NCBI RefSeq assembly: GCF_026625805.1
Contig: NZ_CP113064.1
Coordinates: 1,302,001-1,366,000, forward strand
Direction: 5' to 3'
Length of the DNA stretch: 64,000 bases
Origin: Brevundimonas sp. SL130
GTDB taxonomy: Bacteria > Pseudomonadota > Alphaproteobacteria > Caulobacterales > Caulobacteraceae
The notes below the pieces were generated by a model. That model made no database searches. It had not been told where the DNA came from and saw nothing but the letters and a program-made list of their open reading frames with translations. Both the position numbers and the translations under genes were made by a program. Below, in pieces: positions 1 to 7,441 of this stretch. How positions within the stretch are numbered: the first letter of the stretch is position 1; each line of letters begins with the position of its first letter.

Positions 1-88
1 GATAGAGCAAGGTATTTCTTGGCCGTTCGTTGAGCCATCGGGCGATGGCGCTGAGCTGGGCCTAGCTGTGTAGGGACAGGTCTGCTTT
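1..88 (-). pseudogene. IS30-type transposase C-terminal remnant
   Basis: Reading the minus strand from 88 down to 2 gives a peptide that resembles the end of IS30-family transposases: KADLSLHS, a stop, then AQLSAIARWLNERPRN. The intact family motif, as I remember it, is close to GTDLS..SQ..L..(I/V)A..LN.RPRKTLG, so the in-frame TAG at 62-64 sits where Gln is usual. Beyond position 88 the similarity stops. The rest of the gene lies to the left of the window or is lost. The nonsense codon and the abrupt upstream end suggest a dead fragment. Confidence 0.5.
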
Positions 89-170
89 CCACCCCAAACC
101 GACCTTCGGGATGTCCGCTTTCTGCGCCAGCGACCGGCTTTGTCGGTCGCGGTCTATCCCCCTCATTTCA

Positions 171-259
171 GGGCTTGACCCGAGGATCCGGCGTAGGGCT
201 GAGGCGGCGCCCGACGTCTCTTCACGGCGTGTGGAACCTCCGATCCTCGGGTCAAGCCC
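171..259. repeat. 17-bp perfect inverted repeat around a 55-bp spacer
   Basis: The arm GGGCTTGACCCGAGGAT (171-187) is repeated as its exact reverse complement at 243-259. The region carries no convincing gene. The arm sequence itself is nearly self-complementary (GGGCTTGACCC), which is typical of dispersed REP-like repeats in alphaproteobacteria. Confidence 0.7.
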
Positions 260-513
260 GAGGATGACGGGGGAAGGGGAGGTCCAACACCCTGCCGGCG
301 CTCCTAATTTTTCTGCCGAATAACTGACTTTTCAATGTCTTGACGTCCGAAAACGCCGCTCAAGTCAGCACGCCCCAAAACCGTGAGATACTGTCGGCAC
401 GGTCTTTGAAAACCACATCCCCGCTCGGTCCCGCGCCGCCTGCAAATTGCACTCTTTGCACATTGCACCGCTTTTTCCGGCCTGTGCAATTTCACCGCGC
501 CCGCGAAGAATAG
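260..513. other. Gene-poor intergenic stretch with an ATTGCAC inverted repeat
   Basis: I see no supported gene here. The only structure is AAATTGCAC at 444-452 matched by GTGCAATTT at 484-492, with further TTGCAC/TGCAC copies between them (about 455-468). Short reading frames that cross the stretch have no recognisable product or ribosome-binding site. Confidence 0.5.
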
Positions 514-557
514 ACGAAAATAGACTCGTTTTTTTCGCAGTGGATTGAGTCTATTTC
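514..557. repeat. 44-bp palindromic repeat, copy 1
   Basis: Both copies in the window begin ACGAAAATAGACTC, have an 11-base centre that differs (here GTTTTTTTCGC), and end AGTGGATTGAGTCTATTTC. The second copy is at 45469-45512 in the same orientation. The inner arms AAATAGACTC (518-527) and GAGTCTATTT (547-556) are perfect inverted repeats. The right end lies over the last two codons of the phosphodiesterase gene on the other strand and supplies its TAG stop. Confidence 0.75.
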
Positions 558-1588
558 CCAGTCGCTCCCTGTCGCGCCAAGGCCGGAAAGTCGCTGAACA
601 CCGCGTCCACTCCGGCCTCGGCGAAGGCGGCGGCGTATCCCGCCATGTCGCCGTGCTCCGCAAAGCCCTCGCCCCGCCGCCGCTCGGTCGGCAGGAAGGC
701 GTTCTCGGCCCTCAGGGTCCAGATCACCACCTTCAGCCCCGCCGCATGGGCGTCCGTGACCAGGGCGCTGGGCGTGGTCGTGCGACCCTCGGCGTCCCGC
801 GGCAGGACCAGGGTCATCTCCGGCGCGACCCAGTCGGCATAGGCGGCCATGGCCTTCAGCCCCTCGGGCGTGATCATCTGGGCATAGGTGACGTCCGGCC
901 GGTCCGCCGGCCCGCCCGCGCTGCTGACCAACTGGGCCAGGGGCGCGTCGATCCTTGTCGCCAGCCGCTCCAGCGGCCCGACCTCGAAACACTGGATGAT
1001 GATGGGCGCATCGGCGCCGGTCAGGCCCAGTCGCTCAAGCTCCGCGACGAAGCCGTCCTCCATCGGCAGGCCGATCCCGGCGAAATAGGTCGGGTGCTTC
1101 AACTCGGGCGCCACCGCGATGGTCCGTCCCGTCCGCACCGAGGCCGCGCGGGCGATGGCGACTACCTCGTCAAAGGTCAGGATCGCCTCCTGCCCGTCAT
1201 AGGCGGCGCTGCCGGGCCGAAAGGCGGGCAGCCGCTCCTTGGCCCGCAGCGTCTTCAACTCAGCCAGGGTGAAGTCCTCGGTGAACCAGCCGGTGGTCGC
1301 CACCCCGTCGATGGTCTTGGTGGTCTTGCGATCCGCGAACTCCGCCCGCTCGCCCACATCGGTCGTGCCGCCGATCTCGTTCTCGTGCCGGTCGATGAAG
1401 GCCCCGTCCTTCGACAGCACCAGGTCAGGCTCGATCACGTCCGCGCCCTGTTCGACCGCCAGTTCATAGGCCGCCCGCGTATGCTCGGGCCGTTCGCCCG
1501 AGGCGCCGCGATGGGCGATGATCAGCGGCTGGGCCACGGCAGGCGTTCCGGTCAGCAGGACAAGGGCGGTGACGATGGCGCGGATCAT
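551..1588 (-). CDS. glpQ: Secreted glycerophosphodiester phosphodiesterase
   Basis: This 345-residue protein should hydrolyse glycerophosphodiesters to glycerol-3-phosphate and an alcohol in the periplasm. Residues 1-20 form a signal peptide ending AVAQ. The GDPD signature follows directly: HRGASGERPEHT (His26), then Glu53 and Asp55 in IEPDLVLSKDG, and His68 in DRHE, which match the catalytic and metal-binding positions of the family. Its length is near that of the E. coli periplasmic enzyme. The stop codon lies inside a 44-bp repeat, so the native C-terminus may have been altered. It stands alone, downstream of suhB with a 220-bp repeat-bearing gap. Confidence 0.9.
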   Translation of the reverse strand: MIRAIVTALVLLTGTPAVAQPLIIAHRGASGERPEHTRAAYELAVEQGADVIEPDLVLSKDGAFIDRHENEIGGTTDVGERAEFADRKTTKTIDGVATTGWFTEDFTLAELKTLRAKERLPAFRPGSAAYDGQEAILTFDEVVAIARAASVRTGRTIAVAPELKHPTYFAGIGLPMEDGFVAELERLGLTGADAPIIIQCFEVGPLERLATRIDAPLAQLVSSAGGPADRPDVTYAQMITPEGLKAMAAYADWVAPEMTLVLPRDAEGRTTTPSALVTDAHAAGLKVVIWTLRAENAFLPTERRRGEGFAEHGDMAGYAAAFAEAGVDAVFSDFPALARQGATGK

Positions 1589-1635
1589 GCCCCTTGGATA
1601 GGGCAGGGGCGCGACAAGCGAATGACGACGGCGTT

Positions 1636-1794
1636 TCTCCCTCCCCCTGCGGGGGAGGGGGGCGAAGCGCAGCGGAGCCGGGTGGGCCGGGCCGGGCGAC
1701 GTCCCACAGACCTAATCGCCTCAGTCCGTGCGCCCTGGCCTGGCCGCCCCCACCCCGTCGCTTCGCGACGCCCCTCCCCGGACGGGGAGGGAGA
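1636..1794. repeat. About 160-bp REP/MITE-like element, copy A
   Basis: The element is bounded by an 11-bp inverted repeat, TCTCCCTCCCC (1636-1646) and GGGGAGGGAGA (1784-1794). It holds two tight hairpins, CTCCCCC-TGC-GGGGGAG (1641-1657) and CCTCCCCG-GA-CGGGGAGG (1773-1790). An element with the same design and a similar length lies at 52246-52413. It fills the gap between suhB and the phosphodiesterase gene and contains no gene. Confidence 0.6.
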
Positions 1795-1809
1795 GGCGGC
1801 TGTACGGCC

Positions 1810-2616
1810 TCAGGACGCCTGCAACACCTTGCGCAGCTGCGGATGAAGCTCGCTGTTGCTGGCCAGGATCGACACGCCCGTCTTCGGGTCGCCGTCCGTC
1901 TCGATGGTCGTCACCGACCCGCCGGCCTCTGTGACGAACAGGATGCCCGCCGCCACGTCCCAGGGCTTCAGGCCGCGCTCATAGAAGGCGTCATAGCGAC
2001 CGGCCGCGACCCAGGCGAAGTCCAGGGCGGCCGAGCCCAGGCGGCGGATGCCGGCGACGCGCTGGCCGATGGCGTGGATGTCCTTGATGGCCTGGGCGTG
2101 GCCCGACTTGCCGATGAAGGGCAGGCCGGTGGCGATCAGGCTCTCCGACAGGTCGCGCCGACCGGCGACGCGGATCCGCTGATCGTTCAGATAGCAGCCC
2201 TTGCCCTTCTCGGCCCAGAACAGCTCGTTCATGACGGGGTTGTAGGTCACGCCCGCGACGATCTCGCTCGACCCGTCGGGCGCGCGCCGCTCCAGCCCCA
2301 CCGTGATGGCGAAGTGGGGCATGGCGTGCATGAAGTTGGTCGTGCCGTCGATCGGATCGACGATCCAGGTGTGGGACTTGTCCGTCCCCTCGATCATGCC
2401 GCGTTCCTCACCCAGGAAGCCATAGCCGGGGCGGGCCTTCATCAGCAGTTCGTACAGGGTGTCCTCGGCCTTCAGGTCGGCCGCCGTGACGAAGTCGCCG
2501 GGCCCCTTCCTCGACACCTGAAGCTGGGAGACTTCACCGAAGTCGCGCAGCATGGGGCGGGCGGTCTTGCGCACCGCGTCGAGCATGACTTGGAGCAGGG
2601 CGGAAGCGAGGGCCAT
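1810..2616 (-). CDS. suhB: Inositol-1-monophosphatase family protein
   Basis: The 268-residue protein belongs to the Mg2+-dependent inositol monophosphatase family, which dephosphorylates inositol phosphates; the E. coli homologue SuhB also takes part in rRNA transcription antitermination. The metal site is intact: Glu70 in GEERG, Asp87, Ile89 and Asp90 in WIVDPIDGTTNF, and an Asp in the late motif KPWDVAAG. The start at 2616 was chosen over a longer frame to 2694 because an AGGAG lies eight bases upstream and the family begins at this point. A 16-bp inverted repeat separates it from the upstream efp gene. Confidence 0.93.
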   Translation of the reverse strand: MALASALLQVMLDAVRKTARPMLRDFGEVSQLQVSRKGPGDFVTAADLKAEDTLYELLMKARPGYGFLGEERGMIEGTDKSHTWIVDPIDGTTNFMHAMPHFAITVGLERRAPDGSSEIVAGVTYNPVMNELFWAEKGKGCYLNDQRIRVAGRRDLSESLIATGLPFIGKSGHAQAIKDIHAIGQRVAGIRRLGSAALDFAWVAAGRYDAFYERGLKPWDVAAGILFVTEAGGSVTTIETDGDPKTGVSILASNSELHPQLRKVLQAS

Positions 2617-2711
2617 CGGCGGATCTCCTGGTCCGCATGTCCTGAAAAGGCGCTTTGGCCCGGAGATGCGGAGAAGTTCAAGGGTCGGCGTCAATCTACG
2701 CCGGGTGACTA

Positions 2712-2773
2712 GTGTTAGTGAGCAAGGCGTGAGCGATGGGGGCGGCCTCGGCTCACCCCTTGCTCACTAACAC
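2712..2773. repeat. Palindromic repeat with GTTAGTGAGC arms, copy 1
   Basis: The arm GTGTTAGTGAGCAAGG (2712-2727) is perfectly complementary to 2758-2773, leaving a 30-base loop. A closely related palindrome lies inside the ribosomal cluster at 35021-35077. It sits between efp and suhB, but no T-run follows, so it is not a typical intrinsic terminator. Confidence 0.75.
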
Positions 2774-2793
2774 CCCTCGCTCACCCCGATAAC

Positions 2794-3360
2794 TCAGTCC
2801 GCGCGGCGGACGTATTCGCCGCTGGTGGTGTCGACGATGATGCGCTCGCCCGCCGACATATAGGGCGGGATCATGATCCGCACGCCGTTCGACGCCATGG
2901 CGGGCTTGTAGGAGGACGAAGCCGTCTGACCCTTCACGGTCGGCTCGGTCTCGGCGACTTCCAGCACGACCTGATCCGGCAGTTCCAGGCCGATCGGACG
3001 CTCTTCGTGCATCTCGATGATGACCTTCATGCCCTCTTGCAGATAGGGGATGCGGTCGTCGCCGACCCAGGTCTTCTGCAGTTCGATCTGTTCGTAGGTG
3101 GCGTCGTCCATGAAGACCAGGCTGTCGCCGTTGTCGAACAGATAGGAGAAGTCCTTCTGCTCCAGGGTCACGCGCTCGACCTTGTCTTCCGACCGGAAGC
3201 GTTCGTTCAGCTTGTTGCCGGTCTCGAGGTTCTTGGCCTCGACGTTGGCGAAGGCGCCGCCCTTGCCGGGCTTGACGTGGCTGGCCTTGGTGACGACCCA
3301 CAGGCCGCCATTGTGTTGCAGGACCATGCCGGGCTTGATGGTGTTGCCGTTGATCTTCAT
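2794..3360 (-). CDS. efp: Translation elongation factor P
   Basis: EF-P binds between the P and E sites of the ribosome and relieves stalling at consecutive prolines. The 188-residue product has the usual length and three-barrel layout. The N-terminal KOW-like domain carries the tip loop [10 protein letters not shown], in which Lys33 is the position modified in many bacteria. The C-terminal signature region [16 protein letters not shown] is present. The start at 3360 gives the canonical [11 protein letters not shown] beginning. No lysine-modifying enzyme gene lies nearby. The gene probably has its own promoter, as the next gene upstream is unrelated. Confidence 0.97.
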   Translation of the reverse strand: MKINGNTIKPGMVLQHNGGLWVVTKASHVKPGKGGAFANVEAKNLETGNKLNERFRSEDKVERVTLEQKDFSYLFDNGDSLVFMDDATYEQIELQKTWVGDDRIPYLQEGMKVIIEMHEERPIGLELPDQVVLEVAETEPTVKGQTASSSYKPAMASNGVRIMIPPYMSAGERIIVDTTSGEYVRRAD

Positions 3361-3460
3361 GGGGTCACATCGGGAATGGAGTTGCGCCCACGCGCCCGGA
3401 TGGGGCGTGGCGAATAGGGCGCGATCCCTAGAGGAAGCCCCGGCAAAGGGCAAGGCGGGC

Positions 3461-4021
3461 CTAGTGCAGGGTGCGTTCGCCCGACGCCTGGTCCACCTTG
3501 CGGTGCAGGAAGTTGCCCAGCCTTACGCCGCCGCCGGTCGGCGCAGCCATCTTGCCCGCCCCCTCGTCCAGCTTGCGCGCCTCGTGGGCGAAGGCCGCCG
3601 CCAGTCCCGCCGACGACATGGCCGCCAGCACCTGTTTCCACATCGACGACGGCCGCAGACCCAGCCAGATGGCGTTGACCGTCTGCGCCGCGACCCACAG
3701 GCCCATGGCGCGCGTGCGCTCGCGCTGCGGCGGCGCATTCCAGACCCGCACGGCCGACAGCGTAGTGGCCGAAAACACCGCAGGCAGGATCAGACTGAAG
3801 GCGCCGTGCGGCTTCTCCGTGATCGGCAAGTCCTTGTCGCGGACATGTTTCAGCCTGCGCTTCGGCGTCAAGGCGCCCGACGCGATGCCCGTCGCCAACA
3901 GGGCGAAGCCCACGGTCAGCGCCACACCCATGGCGACATGGGCCGCGCTCCGCCCCTCGCTGTTCAGCAGGTCCACGGCGGCGTCGCGCACGTCGTCGAT
4001 GGCCTCGTCGATATCAGTCAT
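3461..4021 (-). CDS. Small integral membrane protein, unknown function
   Basis: I do not recognise this 186-residue protein with confidence. A charged N-terminus ([19 protein letters not shown]) is followed by hydrophobic stretches at about residues 28-50, 72-92 and 107-128. A motif [13 protein letters not shown] recalls the tryptophan-rich TspO/MBR family, but the first half of that family is not obvious, so this is only a weak suggestion. The start at 4021 has GGAGCGG just upstream. It lies 55 bases downstream of the XRE regulator on the same strand and may share its transcript. Confidence 0.6.
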   Translation of the reverse strand: MTDIDEAIDDVRDAAVDLLNSEGRSAAHVAMGVALTVGFALLATGIASGALTPKRRLKHVRDKDLPITEKPHGAFSLILPAVFSATTLSAVRVWNAPPQRERTRAMGLWVAAQTVNAIWLGLRPSSMWKQVLAAMSSAGLAAAFAHEARKLDEGAGKMAAPTGGGVRLGNFLHRKVDQASGERTLH

Positions 4022-4076
4022 GGTCCGCTCCTGCTTGCCCGCTTGAATCAAATGGGCGGCGTCGGACCCGGTTCCG

Positions 4077-4319
4077 TCAGACCTCGACCGGCTCGACAGG
4101 TTCTGTCTCGCTCGGATCGAAATCATAGTCCAGCAGGTCGCCGGGCCGGCACTCCAGCACAGCGCACAGCCGCGCCAGGGTGCTGAAGCGTATGCCCTTC
4201 ACCTTGCCGGATCGGAACAGCGAAAACTGCGTCTCGCTGAGGCCGACCTGGGCGGCGACGTCGCGCGCCTTCAGGCCTTTGCGGACCATAAGGTCATTCA
4301 GGGTCACGCGAACCGGCAT
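4077..4319 (-). CDS. XRE-family (YozG-like) transcription regulator
   Basis: This 80-residue protein is almost entirely a Cro/CI-type helix-turn-helix: LNDLMVRKGLKARDVAAQVGLS for helices 1-2, then the recognition helix region ETQFSLFRSGK and the closing LARLCAVLECRPGDLLDY. Small regulators of this kind are routinely encoded next to DUF2975 membrane proteins. Here the ATG directly follows the TGA of the DUF2975 gene with no gap, implying translational coupling. It may act on the palindrome at 4837-4857 between this operon and the divergent ABC transporter; that link is inference. Confidence 0.85.
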   Translation of the reverse strand: MPVRVTLNDLMVRKGLKARDVAAQVGLSETQFSLFRSGKVKGIRFSTLARLCAVLECRPGDLLDYDFDPSETEPVEPVEV

Positions 4320-4805
4320 TCAGATCATCTCGTCCATCTCGGCCTGTAGTCTCGTCGCCTGATCCAGAACCCGACCGAGCAGGAACAGCGCGCCGCCGAT
4401 CATGCCCAGGGTCATTCCCGGCACATCGAAATAGGCCCAACCGCTGCGTTCGTCGCCCATCAGTCGCATCAGATTGGTGATGCCGAAGACGCTGAGCAGT
4501 CCGCCAAAACCCAGCGCCAATCCGACGCGGCGCAGAGCGTCTGACAGGGTGGGCTGGATCAGCCGCCCCTTGGCCAGTTGCCCCAGCGCCGACCCGATCG
4601 ACCATACGGCGAACAGATAGAGGCAGGCCGGAGTGGCCCATACCATCTCCCGTAGCAGAAGTATGACGGGCCGCCCTTCGCCTCGAAGCAAGAACACAAC
4701 CGGCGCCAAGGCCAGCAGCGCGCCGACGCTGCAGACCATGAAGATCGCGAGCCAGCGGAACTGGCGGCACATGCGGTGGAAGCGGGCGGGATCGTCGACG
4801 GCCAT
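4320..4805 (-). CDS. DUF2975 family membrane protein
   Basis: The 161-residue protein has four predicted membrane segments, at about residues 18-40, 52-72, 93-113 and 128-146, the layout of DUF2975. The segment between helices two and three (SALGQLAKGRLIQPTLSDALRR) is typical of the family. These proteins occur beside YozG-like XRE regulators, as here, and are presumed to transmit a membrane signal to them; the function is not established. It is the first gene of the pair and is transcribed away from the ABC transporter at 4909. Confidence 0.75.
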   Translation of the reverse strand: MAVDDPARFHRMCRQFRWLAIFMVCSVGALLALAPVVFLLRGEGRPVILLLREMVWATPACLYLFAVWSIGSALGQLAKGRLIQPTLSDALRRVGLALGFGGLLSVFGITNLMRLMGDERSGWAYFDVPGMTLGMIGGALFLLGRVLDQATRLQAEMDEMI

Positions 4806-4836
4806 GGGTCTGTCCGGGGCTTGGAAACCTGTCTTG

Positions 4837-4857
4837 TCTTTAATCTTGACTTAAAGA
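4837..4857. promoter_or_regulatory. Palindrome in divergent promoter region, candidate operator
   Basis: TCTTTAA and TTAAAGA flank a seven-base spacer in the 103-base gap between the divergent DUF2975/XRE and ABC-transporter operons. A half copy, GACTTAAA, recurs near 4882-4889. A possible promoter for the ABC genes overlaps it (TTGACT near 4846, TTTATA near 4873, although the spacing is long). The XRE regulator next door is the obvious candidate binder, but this is inference. Confidence 0.4.
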
Positions 4858-4908
4858 TCGGGGTTGCGCAACTTTATACCGGACTTAAACAAACGGGAAC
4901 GCCGTCCG

Positions 4909-5847
4909 ATGGCCGCCGCCATAGAAGCTCACTCTATCACCCGCCGTTTCAAGGGCCGATCCGCCGTGGACGCCCTGTCGATGACCGTGCCGGATCGCGC
5001 CGTCTATGGCTTCCTCGGTCGGAACGGGGCCGGCAAGACGACGACGTTGAAAATGCTGCTGGGCTTGATCCGGCCGACGTCGGGAACCGCATTGGTCTGC
5101 GGTATCGACGTGGCGCGCGACCGGATCGGGGCGTCCCGTCAGGTCGGAGCCTTGCTGGAGGCCCACGGCTTCTACGCCAACCTGACGGGTCGCGAGAACC
5201 TCGACCTGACCCGGACCCTTCTGGGCCTGCCCCCGACCGAGATCGACCGGGTGCTTGAGGTGGTCGAGATGGCCGACCACGCCCCGCGCCGGGTCAGCGA
5301 CTATTCCCTCGGCATGCGCCAGCGGCTGGGTCTGGCCCGCGCCATGCTGGGTGCGCCGCCGGTGATGGTGCTGGACGAGCCGACCAACGGCCTGGATCCC
5401 GACGGCATCGCCGACATGCGACGCCTCCTGCGCGACCTGCCGGACCGGACGGGGGCCACCGTCCTGTTGTCCAGCCATCTGCTCGGCGAAATCGAACAGA
5501 CCGCCACCCATATCGGCATCATCAACGACGGCCGACTGGTGCTGGAGGGCGAACTGGCCGCTTTGAAGGCAGGGCTGGCGCCTCAAATTCTGATCCGGAC
5601 GCCCGACCCGAAGACGGCGAGGGCTGTGATCGCTGCGCGAGGCCTGTCTGCCGGGCCGAATCCCGAGGGTCTCACCATCGACCTCAAGCCCGGAGAGGAT
5701 GCCGACGCTGTCTCGGCTGGCCTGAACGCCGCCCTGGTCGAGGCCGGGGTGGCGGTGTTCGCCATCGGACCCCGCCCGCGCTCTCTGGAGGGCCTCTATC
5801 ACAGCGTGGCCGGCGCGACGTCCATCCGAACCGCAGAGGCCGCATGA
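4909..5847 (+). CDS. ABC transporter ATP-binding protein
   Basis: The 312-residue protein is a complete ABC ATPase: Walker A GRNGAGKTT (37-45), Q-loop region near VGALLEAHGFY, signature YSLGMRQRLGLARAML, Walker B MVLDEPTNGLDP and switch histidine in LLSSH. The extra C-terminal domain of about 90 residues is typical of the bacitracin/lantibiotic-resistance exporters (BcrA type). The ATG at 4909 was chosen because conserved sequence starts there. It overlaps the permease gene by an ATGA. It is divergent from the XRE/DUF2975 pair, which suggests regulation by that pair. Confidence 0.9.
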   Translation: MAAAIEAHSITRRFKGRSAVDALSMTVPDRAVYGFLGRNGAGKTTTLKMLLGLIRPTSGTALVCGIDVARDRIGASRQVGALLEAHGFYANLTGRENLDLTRTLLGLPPTEIDRVLEVVEMADHAPRRVSDYSLGMRQRLGLARAMLGAPPVMVLDEPTNGLDPDGIADMRRLLRDLPDRTGATVLLSSHLLGEIEQTATHIGIINDGRLVLEGELAALKAGLAPQILIRTPDPKTARAVIAARGLSAGPNPEGLTIDLKPGEDADAVSAGLNAALVEAGVAVFAIGPRPRSLEGLYHSVAGATSIRTAEAA

Positions 5848-6572
5848 TGCTCGCTGTATTGAACGTCGAAATCCGCAAGCTGAACCGGTCTCTGGCCCTG
5901 TTGCTTGCCGTGGCCGCTCCGTCCCTGATCGCCGTCTTCGGTTTCTTCATGGCGCTGCGAAACGACAAGCCCCAGCCCTGGGAGATGTGGATCGGTGCCG
6001 GGTCCGCGATCTGGGCCTATTTCATGATGCCCATGAGCGTCACGGCCCTGACGGCCCTGGTGGCCCATATGGAGCATGGGCCGAAGAGCTGGGATCATCT
6101 GCGCGCCCTGCCGGTGGCGCGCTGGAAACTCTACGCGGCCAAGGCGATCTGCGTCGTCGGCCTTGTCCTGCTGATGAGTGCGGGCGTACTGTTCCTGACC
6201 GCCGGATCGGTGACTTTGGCTGCTGTAATCAAGCCGGCCGTGGTGCCGACCGGCCCGTTCGAACTGGCGACCTATGCAAGGGCGCTGGGCCTGATGGCGC
6301 TGGCTGCGATCCTGATGATCGCGATCCAGTTCTGGGTCGCCCTGCGCTTCGCCAGTTTCGTCCCGGCCCTCGTCGTCGGCATCGGCGGCACCTTCTTCGC
6401 CGTCGTGGCCACGGCGGCGAAACAGGGGGTCTTCATGCCCTGGCAGATGCCGGTCAACATCATGGCCACCGAGGCCTGGCGCGTGAATACGGCCCTGGGT
6501 CTGGGCGGCGGACTGGGTCTGGTCGTACTGGTGCTGGCGATCCTGCACCTCGCCCGGCGCGAGGTGGTCTGA
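5844..6572 (+). CDS. ABC-2 type (lantibiotic-immunity-like) permease
   Basis: The 242-residue protein has six hydrophobic segments (about 14-34, 52-72, 101-125, 146-167, 172-193 and 214-236), the plan of ABC-2 permeases of the MutE/EpiE or BcrB type. Its start overlaps the ATPase stop by four bases, so the two probably form one complex with two copies of each. The substrate is unknown; homologous systems remove or resist membrane-active peptides or antibiotics. It ends seven bases before the convergent bfr gene, with no obvious terminator hairpin. Confidence 0.8.
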   Translation: MMLAVLNVEIRKLNRSLALLLAVAAPSLIAVFGFFMALRNDKPQPWEMWIGAGSAIWAYFMMPMSVTALTALVAHMEHGPKSWDHLRALPVARWKLYAAKAICVVGLVLLMSAGVLFLTAGSVTLAAVIKPAVVPTGPFELATYARALGLMALAAILMIAIQFWVALRFASFVPALVVGIGGTFFAVVATAAKQGVFMPWQMPVNIMATEAWRVNTALGLGGGLGLVVLVLAILHLARREVV

Positions 6573-6578
6573 CGCTGG

Positions 6579-7079
6579 TCAGCCCCCCGTGGCCGCGCTG
6601 TCGGTGACGATTTCCTTCATGGCCGACTGTAGATAGTTCTGCGCGCCCAGCAGTTCGATCAGCTTGTGCTGGTTCTCGAGGAAGTCGATGTGCTCCTCGG
6701 TGTCGGCCAGGATCTTCATCAGCAGATCGCGGCTGACGTAGTCACGGGTCTCTTCACATTGGGTGACGGCCGCAGCGGTCGTGGCGCGGCTGTCGATCTC
6801 GAGCTGAAGGTCGGCGCCCAGGCATTCGATCGGGTCCTCGCCGACCTTCAGCTTGTGCAAGTCCTGCAGGTTGGGCAGGCCGTCCAGGAACAGGATGCGC
6901 TTGATCAGCATGTCGGCGTGTTTCATTTCGCCGATCGATTCTTCGTAAATCACGTTGCCCAGATGGGACAAACCCCAGCTTTCGAACATCCGGGCATGCA
7001 GGAAATACTGGTTCACCGCCGTCAGTTCATTGGTCAGCACCGCATTAAGAGTGCGGAGGATCGCGGGATCGCCCTTCAT
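6579..7079 (-). CDS. bfr: Bacterioferritin
   Basis: Bacterioferritin forms a 24-subunit haem-containing shell that oxidises and stores iron in the cytoplasm. In this 166-residue protein the ferroxidase ligands fall at the canonical positions (Glu18, Glu51, His54, and later Glu94, Glu127 and His130), and Met52 in EMKHAD is the haem ligand. The ATG at 7079 gives the usual MKGDPAIL start and lies eight bases after AAAGGA; an ATG two codons earlier (7085) is too close to that site. The gene for its partner ferredoxin lies 143 bases upstream on the same strand. Confidence 0.95.
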   Translation of the reverse strand: MKGDPAILRTLNAVLTNELTAVNQYFLHARMFESWGLSHLGNVIYEESIGEMKHADMLIKRILFLDGLPNLQDLHKLKVGEDPIECLGADLQLEIDSRATTAAAVTQCEETRDYVSRDLLMKILADTEEHIDFLENQHKLIELLGAQNYLQSAMKEIVTDSAATGG

Positions 7080-7222
7080 GGCCATGGTCCTTTGTCTCTC
7101 GGCGGCACCTTCGCCGTCCTTCGAGCTGTGCGATACCACAGTAAAACCCGCTTTGTTTATTTGCGAGTTTTTATCACCGCATTGATAGTGCGAGTGATTT
7201 CCAGATGCCGAAAACCAAAAGC

Positions 7223-7408
7223 CTATTCAGCCGCGATGGCGAAGGCCTCTCGGCTGTCCTGGATCATCTGGCGCATCTCGCAGACGCATTTGGCGCACTG
7301 CGGCTGGCATTGGTGGCTGGCGAAGATATCGCGCGGCTTGCAGGCGCCGGCCTCGATGGCCTGGGCGACATCACGCTGGCGAAGGCCATTGCAGTTGCAC
7401 ACGTACAC
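7223..7408 (-). CDS. bfd: Bacterioferritin-associated ferredoxin
   Basis: Bfd is a [2Fe-2S] ferredoxin that reduces the iron core of bacterioferritin to release iron. From the GTG at 7408 the product is 61 residues with the four cluster cysteines at 4, 6, 38 and 41 (CNCNG and CQPQCAKC), exactly as in the family. The frame is open back to an ATG at 7480, but a good promoter (TTGCAA at 7464-7469, TATAGC at 7442-7447) would lie inside that longer version, so the short form is preferred. No clear Shine-Dalgarno sequence precedes the GTG. Confidence 0.85.
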   Translation of the reverse strand: MYVCNCNGLRQRDVAQAIEAGACKPRDIFASHQCQPQCAKCVCEMRQMIQDSREAFAIAAE

Positions 7409-7441
7409 GGAGATCTGGAACCCGTTGGCTGAGAATGGTTC

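Noticed and set aside
514-557. dif or plasmid Xer recombination site
   Set aside because: The element is 44 bases with an 11-base centre, unlike the 28-base dif layout with a six-base centre, and its arms do not resemble XerC/XerD boxes.
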